A stretch of DNA of 10,992 nucleotides from UBA6382 sp963600315 (lineage in GTDB: Bacteria; Bacteroidota; Bacteroidia; Bacteroidales; Bacteroidaceae), in contig CAVCAW010000076.1 in assembly GCA_963600315.1 (NCBI GenBank), positions 1 to 10,992 on the forward strand. The letters run 5' to 3'. The position numbers were made by a program, and so were the translations under genes. A model generated the notes under the pieces. The model was not told the origin of the DNA. It did no database searches and saw only the letters and a program-made list of their open reading frames with translations. Positions 1-5,629 of this stretch are shown here, piece after piece (position 1 is the stretch's first letter; every line of letters begins with the position of its first letter).

Positions 1-709
1 GTGCCAGATAGCACATGACACCACAATCCTGCATGATTTCATTGCTCATTTTCCCACGGTTTGGGGCTAATTCGTCAAGGAACACGCCCTTAATGCAGCT
101 GTGACCAATATCTCGCTCCAATTTTGCGCGGCTTTCAAAAACGTCTGGAAAGTCCTTGCGAATCTTGTTCCAATATCCCATGCCACCTTTTACGCATCCG
201 ATACAATTATTGTTGTTGTAGCCTAAATCGTACATTGCCGGACGTTTAAGCCCTAATTGTGCTACGTATGCATGGCAATCCTGCTTTGACATTTTGCGTT
301 CAATCAGCGGAAATTGATGGTCAAATTCCGGAAAATTCGCAATCAATCCCTCTGCCCTTCGCTTTTCGTCTGCATCCATGCCCCACACATATGTCAAATG
401 GTACTCTGAATGTTCATTTTCCCATTTCTTTCGGACTGCTTTTTTCAACATTCCGGTACACGGTGCGCCATGCGGTGAATTTATGAATTTGTACTTTCTG
501 ACAACTTCTTCGACTGAATTAAAATCTGTCGATTTTAAAATTGTCACCTGCTTATTGATGATTTTCTGTACATCGTGTATAAATCTTAGGCTATCTGGAT
601 GTTGATCGGAAATGTCAATATATATCCACTCGTCAACGTCTCCTGCCAGATATCCGGCAACAAAGCTAGATATTCCTGCTGATAGCCAGCACACTTTGTA
701 ATTTTGCAT
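1..709 (-). CDS. PAPS-reductase-family (PP-loop) phage protein, C-terminus cut by window edge
   Basis: This frame is open from ATG at 709 to the left edge (236 complete codons, no stop), so the 3' end is missing. The N-terminus carries a degenerate PP-loop, WLSAGISSFVAGYLA (residues 8-22), where the family normally has SGGxxS. Further in are HGAPCTGMLKKAVRKKW, TYVWGMDADEKRRAEG, and a Cys segment NNNCIGCVKGGMGYWNKI, then CIKG, DELAP and CGVMC. This order is typical of phage 'phosphoadenosine phosphosulfate reductase family' proteins (PF01507-like adenine-nucleotide alpha hydrolases). These activate a substrate with ATP and are related to DndC; in phages the true substrate is generally unknown. 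The two Cys-pair regions could bind metal or an Fe-S cluster (inference). An in-frame TAG at 719-721 fixes the start to 709. No strong ribosome site precedes it. It is the most distal gene seen in the early operon. Confidence 0.88.
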   Translation of the reverse strand, partial: MQNYKVCWLSAGISSFVAGYLAGDVDEWIYIDISDQHPDSLRFIHDVQKIINKQVTILKSTDFNSVEEVVRKYKFINSPHGAPCTGMLKKAVRKKWENEHSEYHLTYVWGMDADEKRRAEGLIANFPEFDHQFPLIERKMSKQDCHAYVAQLGLKRPAMYDLGYNNNNCIGCVKGGMGYWNKIRKDFPDVFESRAKLERDIGHSCIKGVFLDELAPNRGKMSNEIMQDCGVMCYLA

Positions 710-866
710 AACACCACGCTACAAATGCTTGTAACATGGATTACAATTCGTTTGCTATCATTTGCGTGTGCAGCGTTTCCACTGCACACCTTTTCAGCCA
801 CGGTGTTTAAATTTTACGATACGCCACCACAATCACTGCGCATCAACTCGGTCTACCGAGCATTCG
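710..866 (-). other. Structured noncoding stretch between GIY-YIG and PAPS-reductase genes
   Basis: This is the largest gap in the otherwise packed operon (157 nt). On the minus strand it holds a strong hairpin: arms GTGTGCAGTG and CGCTGCACAC around a GAAA tetraloop (766-789; nine Watson-Crick pairs and one T-G). Downstream is a second stem-loop, TTGTAA/TTACAA (731-748), enclosed by CAAATG/CATTTG. A six-base pair of arms, AACACC (802-807) and GGTGTT (710-715), brackets both and would close a three-way junction ending just before the ATG at 709. A small hairpin CTCGG/CCGAG lies near 848-861. A Shine-Dalgarno plus ATG at 863 follows the GIY-YIG stop, but that frame ends after six codons. Function is unknown; it could be a leader RNA controlling the gene at 709, or the decayed remains of a small gene. 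Confidence 0.5.
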
Positions 867-1475
867 TTATTCCTTTCCTGTTGTATAATTGTCAATATCA
901 ATAAGTTCCATGAATTTATCCCTCTGCCGTTCAGAAACCTTATTGCCCTTTTTATCGTCTCTAACAGCGATTGTAAGGTGTTTCTCCGCGATACTGGATA
1001 ATTCCTTAGCTAATGCTCTCTTTCCGCTCTGAATACCCTCTGTGTAGCTTCTAGGAGGCTTTCTGTCGCCTATCGAACCGCTAGAACGATTTCCCCCCTG
1101 TCCACCTACGCTGACATTCCGCAGCTGATATCCTTTTTCGGCATATAACTTGATGTAGAATTTTTCCTTTTCATCAAGTTGACTGGTTGGAAAGTTTAAA
1201 AATCCAACCTTCCAACCATAAGGATTGCTATCCGAGAACAGTTTGTGCTTGCGTATACTTAAATCAATATGTTGCTGATAGCCGACCATATGACTTGCCA
1301 ATCTGCTAAGTATGTGCATTGCTTGTCCGACATACGCGAATTTAAAACCGTTTTCATCTTCTCTTGTTAAGAAGTAGATTCCGCTGCCATCGTTTAACTG
1401 TGGATTAAGTTTCAGCAACCGTTTTTTATTCTCCTGCTCTATAGCTTTCGCTTTAGCAATATTACAATTCTGCAT
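867..1475 (-). CDS. GIY-YIG domain nuclease
   Basis: The 202-aa protein has the full GIY-YIG signature. SGIYFLTR is at residues 31-38, AYVGQA around 47-52, the likely catalytic Arg is R58 in LSRLASH, and the likely metal-binding Glu is E104 in EKFYIKLY. A conserved Asn sits in QLRN (N120). The family cuts DNA using a single catalytic domain. Residues after about 125 (GGQGGNRSSG, then a basic charged tail) may be a DNA-binding or linker region. I chose ATG at 1475 over the in-frame TTG at 1493. GGAAGG lies 10 nt upstream of the ATG, and the ATG overlaps the preceding gene's stop as TAATG, a coupling used repeatedly in this operon. Possible roles are a homing-type or phage-encoded structure- or sequence-specific nuclease; the sequence does not decide which. 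Confidence 0.87.
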   Translation of the reverse strand: MQNCNIAKAKAIEQENKKRLLKLNPQLNDGSGIYFLTREDENGFKFAYVGQAMHILSRLASHMVGYQQHIDLSIRKHKLFSDSNPYGWKVGFLNFPTSQLDEKEKFYIKLYAEKGYQLRNVSVGGQGGNRSSGSIGDRKPPRSYTEGIQSGKRALAKELSSIAEKHLTIAVRDDKKGNKVSERQRDKFMELIDIDNYTTGKE

Positions 1476-1690
1476 TAAATCACTACCTTCCAACTATTTT
1501 TGAACTCTTTTGCGGAAAGCTGCATGACTATGTGTGCTTTAGTGTTTTCAACTTGTATTGTGTCCTCGTTGATTTTTACAACTGACCATTTTTGTTCTGG
1601 ATATGCGGTAACTGAACAACTGCCAAACAAATAGGTGCAAGGCTGTTTTACCTCAGCTTTTCTGGCACCTAGTATGGTTGTCGTGGCCAT
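1475..1690 (-). CDS. Small phage protein of unknown function (71 aa)
   Basis: I do not recognise a family. The 71-aa protein starts MATTTILGARK, has no membrane segment and no clear motif, and contains two Cys residues close together (CTYLFGSC). Predicted short beta-like stretches (QKWSVVKIN, DTIQVEN, AHIVMQL) suggest a small beta-rich fold, but this is only an impression from the sequence. It is accepted as real because both ends are coupled: its ATG overlaps the stop of the upstream 86-aa gene as TAATG at 1690, and its TAA overlaps the start of the GIY-YIG gene in the same way at 1475. It lies within the early operon, so it is expected to be made on induction. Confidence 0.72.
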   Translation of the reverse strand: MATTTILGARKAEVKQPCTYLFGSCSVTAYPEQKWSVVKINEDTIQVENTKAHIVMQLSAKEFKNSWKVVI

Positions 1691-1950
1691 TATAAGTTTA
1701 CCTTGTTCACGTCTACGCTCTCCAACGGCGCATCGTACTCTTCCATCTGCCTGTCAAGGCTGTTTGCGTCACGCAGGAGTGCCTCGGCCTCGTCATACTG
1801 CTTGTTGTCCATCGCAAAGCTTGCGTCCTCAATCAAGAACTCATGTAGCTTTTTTACGAGCCGTGCGTCGTAAACCTCGAGCATGATGTACTTGCCATCA
1901 GCTACCGTTCTATCCTTTCCCATTACATAGCCTTCTACAAACTTTCGCAT
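1690..1950 (-). CDS. Small acidic phage protein of unknown function (86 aa)
   Basis: No family is recognised. The 86-aa product is acidic and reads as mostly helical from about residue 28 onward (DARLVKKLHEFLIEDASF, then NKQYDEAEALLRDANSLDRQ). The N-terminus RKFVEGYVMGKDRTVADGKYI looks like paired beta strands. Its middle section is visibly richer in G+C and in codons such as CTG, GAG and GCC than its neighbours, which hints at a separate origin. The start ATG at 1950 has AGAGG about seven nt upstream. The stop is coupled to the next gene by TAATG. It could be an accessory or anti-host factor, but nothing in the sequence shows that. Confidence 0.72.
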   Translation of the reverse strand: MRKFVEGYVMGKDRTVADGKYIMLEVYDARLVKKLHEFLIEDASFAMDNKQYDEAEALLRDANSLDRQMEEYDAPLESVDVNKVNL

Positions 1951-1972
1951 ATTACTTACCTCTACTTTCTGT

Positions 1973-2950
1973 TTATTCTGTCACTTCGTGCTGTTTCTTC
2001 TGGAAGTTGTGATGCCCCAAATCAATATCGTCTACATGCTCTGGCTCATACTCTGGTGGTTCTGGTTCTTCATCTTCAATTCCTAAGGCATCACGTTTTT
2101 TTTGAATCTTTTCAAACCAGTATTTGAATGTGCTTGACCACATTGCACATTTTCGAGCTGCATCAGCTTGGCTAATCTTGCCTTGCCTATATTCATCACA
2201 TACATCGTTAAAGTTATCAGGCAATACTCGCTTGGGTCTGCTACTAGTAGGTGCAGCTATTTTTGTGTCGCCACGTTCTTTTGCTAGTCTACGTGCATGA
2301 ACCGCAAACGTTGAAGTATTTAGCCCGCATTTTTCAGCCGCTTGTCTGGCGGATAAACCTTTAAGCCACTCATTGTATACATCCATGTCCCATCCGTCTG
2401 GAAACACATGAACGTATTTTTTGCTCTTTAGAACTGGGGTCTTGTCTGTATTTGCCAAATGTAGCCTGGCGGATAAACCTTTAAGCCACTCATTGTATAC
2501 ATCCATGTCCCATCCGTCTGGAAACACATGAACGTATTTTTTGCTCTTTAGAACTGGGGTCTTGTCTGTATTTGCCAAATGTAGCCAATTCTTGTACATT
2601 GGCTTATTCTCATATACATTCCCTATGTTGCCATGTTCCATATCACGTATACGCAACTGTGCCATTTCTGCTGCCGATTTACAATCCAGAAATACGATTT
2701 TGTTTAAATCGTCCTGTGACCATTTAAAAATGTCTGTTGCTTCGATGTTCCCGATTCGCTCACTTGTCGCAACTCCAAGTGCAGTAAACGTGCCATTGTC
2801 AAGTATACTGGTTATCTCAGATTCCACTACTTCCAAGCCATACGGTCTAAAGCCTTTCAAGCCACGCTTACGCATTCCAGAGGCGGTTGTCAAATATTCA
2901 GCCACATGCCATACATGATCACCAATATTAGGCTGCCATTTACTTTCCAT
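1973..2950 (-). CDS. Tandem helix-turn-helix protein with an exact internal duplication (325 aa)
   Basis: Three parts are visible. The N-terminal region (about 1-120) begins QPNIGDHVWHVAEYL and has an SH3-like look. The middle-to-C-terminal part holds two related HTH units: YNEWLKGLSARQAAEKCGL continuing into NTSTFAVHARRLA (about 192-223), and CDEYRQGKISQADAARKCAM continuing into WSSTFKYWFEKIQ (about 251-283). The tail is acidic and proline-rich (EDEEPEPPEYEPEH). Both HTHs resemble the recombinase/transposase-type W-x-x-G-x-S-x-x-x-A-A pattern and follow a [FL]PD motif, so they are an old internal duplication. Separately, residues 123-162 are repeated exactly as 163-202, so the protein would be 285 aa without that insertion. 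It probably binds DNA; no specific role is assigned. Start: ATG at 2950 with a GGGGAGAG ribosome site, overlapping the upstream gene by 11 nt. Confidence 0.78.
   Translation of the reverse strand: MESKWQPNIGDHVWHVAEYLTTASGMRKRGLKGFRPYGLEVVESEITSILDNGTFTALGVATSERIGNIEATDIFKWSQDDLNKIVFLDCKSAAEMAQLRIRDMEHGNIGNVYENKPMYKNWLHLANTDKTPVLKSKKYVHVFPDGWDMDVYNEWLKGLSARLHLANTDKTPVLKSKKYVHVFPDGWDMDVYNEWLKGLSARQAAEKCGLNTSTFAVHARRLAKERGDTKIAAPTSSRPKRVLPDNFNDVCDEYRQGKISQADAARKCAMWSSTFKYWFEKIQKKRDALGIEDEEPEPPEYEPEHVDDIDLGHHNFQKKQHEVTE
2346..2585. repeat. Exact 120-bp direct tandem duplication, two copies
   Basis: Positions 2346-2465 and 2466-2585 are identical base for base. One further matching base (2466 = 2586) fits a one-base microhomology at the junction. 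Outside it the flanks differ (2345 t against 2465 c; 2467 t against 2587 a). The unit length is divisible by three, so it inserts 40 residues in frame into the HTH protein. Perfect identity means the duplication is very recent, or is an assembly artefact. Confidence 0.95.
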
Positions 2951-3125
2951 TCAATCTCTCCCCTCTGTACATATAAGGAACTTCGCTTCTGTGCTTATAG
3001 AACTTGCAATCCTCGTACATGCAATACAATTTGTTCAATGCACAGCATTCAAAATGATTACCTTTATAAAAATATCCAAAGCAATCAGTTCTAGGTTGTC
3101 TTTCAGTCTTATCTTCCTTTACCAT
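2940..3125 (-). CDS. Cys-rich small phage protein, possible zinc binder (61 aa)
   Basis: The 61-aa protein has six cysteines: DCFGYFYKG, ECCALNKLYC, and EDCKFYKHR. The C-x-a-L-x-x-L-Y-C-x-x-x-x-C-x-F-Y arrangement matches a small uncharacterised protein family that I recognise as recurrent in Firmicute phages and conjugative elements. Metal binding by the cysteines is an inference. The start is well supported by GAGGAGG seven nt before ATG at 3125. The end overlaps the start of the HTH gene by 11 nt, so the two are probably translationally coupled. Confidence 0.75.
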   Translation of the reverse strand: MVKEDKTERQPRTDCFGYFYKGNHFECCALNKLYCMYEDCKFYKHRSEVPYMYRGERLNGK

Positions 3126-3151
3126 GTTGTCCTCCTCAGTTAATCAACGCT

Positions 3152-3391
3152 TTAATTATTCCACCATTCAATCATGTCCTGCTCTCTGTCGCGGCTGTGC
3201 CACGCTATTTCACAATCGCCATCATAAATAGCCGATCTTTCTACAAATATCTTTCCATCCTCGCCATAAGTTCTGAAACGATACAATCCTGCACCGCCTT
3301 TTAGTTCAACTTCGGGAGCCAATATCAGTGCTGAATCATGTGGATATCTTGAATAGCGTACCATTGGATTCTTATTTTTCAAAACGTTCAC
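3152..3391 (-). CDS. Small phage protein of unknown function (79 aa, GTG start)
   Basis: No family is recognised. The product is 79 aa if it starts at GTG 3391, just after AAAGGACAG, which places the ribosome site rather close. An ATG at 3364 would give 70 aa, lies after the upstream stop, but has no visible ribosome site. The sequence alternates short hydrophobic and charged stretches (SALILAPEVELKGGAGLYRF, then KIFVERSAIYDG), suggesting a small beta fold, and ends in EWWNN. The GTG start overlaps the upstream gene by 20 nt, consistent with coupling. The function cannot be inferred. Confidence 0.65.
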   Translation of the reverse strand: MNVLKNKNPMVRYSRYPHDSALILAPEVELKGGAGLYRFRTYGEDGKIFVERSAIYDGDCEIAWHSRDREQDMIEWWNN

Positions 3392-3713
3392 CTGTCCTTT
3401 TTGATGCTATATACAATTTTGCGTAATCCATTGCGGTTTTTACATATCTTTTCCCTACTCGCTTATACAGCACGCATACATGCGCGTATTTTTCGCCAAT
3501 GAGATATGTTATGCATGAGTAGGTAGCTGTGTTTTCATTCGTGCTATACCATGTGTTACTATCATTTTCTATTTCTCTGGTTGTGATATAATCACCCGTA
3601 TGCAAACTATTTGCAAAGGTCGCAAGTTCACTTTTGCTTATGGCAATGCGTGGCAACTTTTTAGGGTCATGGAATTCAGCCTGTGCCCATATTGAAGCAC
3701 TACTTCGTTGCAT
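3372..3713 (-). CDS. Phage protein of unknown function (113 aa)
   Basis: I place the start at ATG 3713 because GGAGGA lies seven nt upstream, immediately after the ssb stop. The longer frame from 3755 would overlap ssb and lacks a ribosome site. The 113-aa protein contains RIAISKSELATFANSLHTGD, then YLIGEKYAHVCVLYKRVGKR and DYAKLYIAS. The 'SLHTGDYI ... EKYAHVCVL ... YAKLYI' layout resembles small SH3-like proteins common in phages and integrative elements of Firmicutes, none with a known function (inference from memory of the pattern). It directly follows ssb in the operon. No membrane segment or catalytic motif is seen. Confidence 0.72.
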   Translation of the reverse strand: MQRSSASIWAQAEFHDPKKLPRIAISKSELATFANSLHTGDYITTREIENDSNTWYSTNENTATYSCITYLIGEKYAHVCVLYKRVGKRYVKTAMDYAKLYIASKRTGERFEK

Positions 3714-3732
3714 TTGTTTTTCCTCCAACTCT

Positions 3733-4161
3733 TTAATTGAATGGTAAATCATCATCGTTCACACCGTCTGGAATTGCCAAAAAACCATCGTAGCCACCTG
3801 CTGGCGCAGGTATTGGACCTGACTGTGCCTGTCCGACATTTCCTTTTCTTTCGCAAAATTCCTGATCTTCAACAACTACATCCGTTGTGTAGACCTTCTG
3901 TCCATTCTTGTTTGTGTAGCTGCCTGTCTGGATGCGCCCAGTAACCGCAATCTTGATTCCCTTGCTTAAATACTTTTCGCAGAACTCTGCGCCCTTCCCG
4001 AAGCAGATACAGTTAATGAAATCAGCGTTCTGTCCGTCCTGCTGCTTTGCTTTGCGGTCTACTGCCAATGTGTATCTAGCAACCGCCATTTCGTTCTTCC
4101 CCTGTGAATAGCGTACTTCCGGGTCTTTCGTTAGTCTGCCAATTAAAACAACTTTGTTCAT
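3733..4161 (-). CDS. ssb: Single-stranded DNA-binding protein (SSB)
   Basis: The 142-aa protein is a complete bacterial-type SSB. The OB-fold covers residues 1 to about 105, starting NKVVLIGRLTKDPEVRY and continuing VARYTLAVDRK, ADFINCICFGKGAEFCEKYL, KGIKIAVTGRIQTGSY and YTTDVVVEDQEF. A short Gly/Pro/Gln linker leads to the acidic tip DDDLPFN, the segment that recruits partner proteins to ssDNA. It acts in phage replication and recombination, and with the RecT-family protein upstream would coat and hand over ssDNA. Length is slightly shorter than host SSBs, as in many phages. ATG at 4161 is preceded by GGGAGG. The upstream Cys-rich frame overlaps its first 86 nt. Confidence 0.97.
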   Translation of the reverse strand: MNKVVLIGRLTKDPEVRYSQGKNEMAVARYTLAVDRKAKQQDGQNADFINCICFGKGAEFCEKYLSKGIKIAVTGRIQTGSYTNKNGQKVYTTDVVVEDQEFCERKGNVGQAQSGPIPAPAGGYDGFLAIPDGVNDDDLPFN

Positions 4162-4261
4162 TTTTTCTTGCCTCCCATGAAATGCATGGATAGTCTCTTG
4201 TTTTCTCCATGCAATTTTTCCGTTTCTTACAATTTCTACAATTAGGTCTTATCTTGTCCAC
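4076..4261 (-). CDS. Cys-rich small protein overlapping ssb (61 aa, GTG start)
   Basis: This 61-aa frame has a zinc-ribbon-like arrangement: RPNCRNCKKRKNC, then DYPCISWE and EQSCFNW. It has a CxxC pair plus three further cysteines. The 'CxxCkkrknCmektrdyPC' pattern looks like genuine small phage proteins, not a chance frame. Support is limited: the GTG start at 4261 has only AGAGGG two nt upstream, and the last 28 codons overlap ssb in another frame. The GTG overlaps the end of the upstream basic protein gene, consistent with coupling. Metal binding is inferred. If translation is real, the overlap with ssb would couple the two. Confidence 0.5.
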   Translation of the reverse strand: MDKIRPNCRNCKKRKNCMEKTRDYPCISWEARKNEQSCFNWQTNERPGSTLFTGEERNGGC

Positions 4262-4470
4262 TTCCCTCTTTTACGCAGTCCTGCCTTACGCATTGCGGTA
4301 AGATTTTTTGCGAATTTTCTCTGCCTGTATGCGCTGCTTAACAGATGCAGATATCTGTTAAATGCTTCAATTTTTGCGATCCGTTCCGAAGTCCAATACA
4401 TTTTTTCAAATTCCTTTGGGTTCATGCCGTGAATCTGTTTAAATTTCTTTTTCTTCTGTCGTTTGTTCAT
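4249..4470 (-). CDS. Very basic small phage protein (73 aa)
   Basis: The 73-aa protein begins MNKRQKKKKFKQIHGMNPKE and ends RKAGLRKRGKWTR. The 'KKKxFKxIHGxNP' opening is a recurrent pattern in small, uncharacterised, basic phage proteins. The high Lys/Arg content suggests nucleic-acid binding, but this is not shown. The start at 4470 has GAGGGGAA upstream at good spacing; an upstream in-frame ATG at 4524 lies inside the previous gene and has no ribosome site. It overlaps its upstream neighbour by 32 nt and its downstream neighbour by 13 nt. Confidence 0.7.
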   Translation of the reverse strand: MNKRQKKKKFKQIHGMNPKEFEKMYWTSERIAKIEAFNRYLHLLSSAYRQRKFAKNLTAMRKAGLRKRGKWTR

Positions 4471-4618
4471 TCTTTTTCCCCTCGAACACTTCATCAATGA
4501 TTTGCTCAAGCTTTCTGGTTTCAACCGCTTTATAGTATAGGTGTGGAAACTCTGTAGTAACCATCACCTGACTGCTTTCAGCAATTCGATTTTTTAGCTG
4601 TTCTTTTATTTTTTCCAT
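4439..4618 (-). CDS. Small phage protein of unknown function (59 aa)
   Basis: No family is recognised. The 59-aa product (MEKIKEQLKNRIAESSQV at the N-terminus, EQIIDEVFEGKKNEQ near the C-terminus) is charged and probably largely helical. The start at 4618 is four bases after the upstream stop (4623-4625); only weak AAGAG/AAGG purine runs precede it, so reinitiation from the upstream gene is likely. An in-frame start at 4669 would add 17 residues, but these read inside the upstream gene. The end overlaps the next gene by 32 nt. Confidence 0.6.
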   Translation of the reverse strand: MEKIKEQLKNRIAESSQVMVTTEFPHLYYKAVETRKLEQIIDEVFEGKKNEQTTEEKEI

Positions 4619-4622
4619 GGCC

Positions 4623-4877
4623 TTAACTCTTTTCGTATTCGCCAGACAGTACAAGTGCCATTGCTTCAAGTACGATCATGTTTTTTATTTGATCCAAATC
4701 TTCAAAAGATATATCGCTTTTTTTGTTGCTTCGTTGTCCGGCTGTTTTTTGCATCATCATTTGCCTTAACTGCAATACATATTCTTTTAATGCCGAATAA
4801 TCAGCTTTTTGACAGCCCATTTGGAGAAATGACCACATTGTATCAAAAGAATCGCTAGCAACTCTTTTCCTATCCAT
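4623..4877 (-). CDS. Small phage protein of unknown function (84 aa)
   Basis: The 84-aa product reads MDRKRVASDSFDTMWSFLQM, then a methionine- and glutamine-rich helix (LRQMMMQKTAGQ), then IKNMIVLEAMALVLSGEYEKS. It looks all-helical, with no membrane segment. The start at 4877 is set by GGAGG seven nt upstream, which lies in the last codons of the MBL-fold gene, and by the TAATG overlap with that gene's stop. A longer frame from 4925 would lie within the MBL gene and is not favoured. The function is not known; its fixed position behind the MBL gene suggests a related job. Confidence 0.68.
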   Translation of the reverse strand: MDRKRVASDSFDTMWSFLQMGCQKADYSALKEYVLQLRQMMMQKTAGQRSNKKSDISFEDLDQIKNMIVLEAMALVLSGEYEKS

Positions 4878-5614
4878 TAGTAGTCCTCCATGAATGGACA
4901 TTGGCTGCCGTTTGGCAATCTCCATGCTTTATTTACCCCTGCAACGTCCACACTTGCCTTTTTTACGCTTTCTTTTATTTGGTTGACCATTTCCTCACTA
5001 TTTGCATTACATGCGCTTAAATGGCAAATTATGACGTTACAAAGGGTATTAGATTCATTGGCAACAATAAAATCTACGCACGTTTCAAGTTCCATATGTC
5101 CCCGGATTACGTGCAGCTGCTTACTAAGGTTATCTTCTGAAATGTACTTTTTCTGGTAATTGCAGGATACCAGTATGTGGCTAATGTCCTTAAATCGCCA
5201 ACGGACAAATTCTGTGTCGGTAATGTAAAGCATTCGCCCCATTTCTGGATGCTTGATGATGAATCCATAGCACGGACACTCTGTACCATCAGCATCAGTA
5301 TGCTTGAAATGCCCATGCATATCATTCATCGGAACTGCTACAATTCCAAAATCGCCATAACCGCCAATGTAGGAATTGTCCTCATATGGCTTATAAATTG
5401 GTATTCCCATTTCTTCCAGATCTGGAATTGCTTTTGAATGGTCTAAATGCTTATGAGTTACAACGCAGCCTACTATATCAGAAACTTTCCAATTACACCC
5501 TTGTTTGATTTTTCTAATTGGAATTCCAGCATCCAGAATAAGGATTTTTCCCTTGCTATCCTTTAGTAAATAGCAATTACCGGAACTCCCACTTCCTAGA
5601 CAAGTCAATATCAT
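4877..5614 (-). CDS. MBL-fold metallohydrolase next to recT
   Basis: The 245-aa protein has a metallo-beta-lactamase fold. It opens LTCLGSGSSGNCYLL, a typical N-terminus of the YycJ-like branch. The metal motif HxHxDH is intact in THKHLDHS (H54, H56, D58, H59). Other candidate ligands are MHGH (about 99-102), ITDTEF (D133) and CHLSACN (H198). Members of this fold include nucleases acting on DNA or RNA, and phage versions are repeatedly found beside RecT-family genes in Firmicute phages, so a nuclease supplying ssDNA for RecT is a reasonable inference. No RecE/YqaJ-type exonuclease is visible. The start ATG at 5614 has AAAGG about eight nt upstream and follows the recT stop by 15 nt. Confidence 0.88.
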   Translation of the reverse strand: MILTCLGSGSSGNCYLLKDSKGKILILDAGIPIRKIKQGCNWKVSDIVGCVVTHKHLDHSKAIPDLEEMGIPIYKPYEDNSYIGGYGDFGIVAVPMNDMHGHFKHTDADGTECPCYGFIIKHPEMGRMLYITDTEFVRWRFKDISHILVSCNYQKKYISEDNLSKQLHVIRGHMELETCVDFIVANESNTLCNVIICHLSACNANSEEMVNQIKESVKKASVDVAGVNKAWRLPNGSQCPFMEDY

Positions 5615-5629
5615 CTTAAAACCTTTCTG

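Noticed and set aside
586..801. 71-codon minus-strand frame with GTG start overlapping the PAPS-reductase gene start
   Set aside because: No ribosome site, and it runs 120 nt inside a well-supported gene in another frame.
726..807. Hammerhead ribozyme, suggested by CTGA and GAAA segments
   Set aside because: GAAA is the loop of a long hairpin, not the core strand after stem II, and no cleavage-site triplet is in the right place.
259..1001. Several plus-strand frames of 60-80 codons
   Set aside because: Antisense to the PAPS-reductase and GIY-YIG genes, without ribosome sites or recognisable motifs.
2346..2585. CRISPR-like repeat
   Set aside because: Only two contiguous copies with no spacers, fully coding and in frame.
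3714..3755. Upstream start for the 113-aa gene
   Set aside because: It would overlap ssb and has no ribosome site, whereas ATG 3713 has GGAGGA at seven nt.
4878..4925. Upstream start for the 84-aa gene
   Set aside because: It lies inside the MBL gene; GGAGG and the TAATG overlap support ATG 4877.
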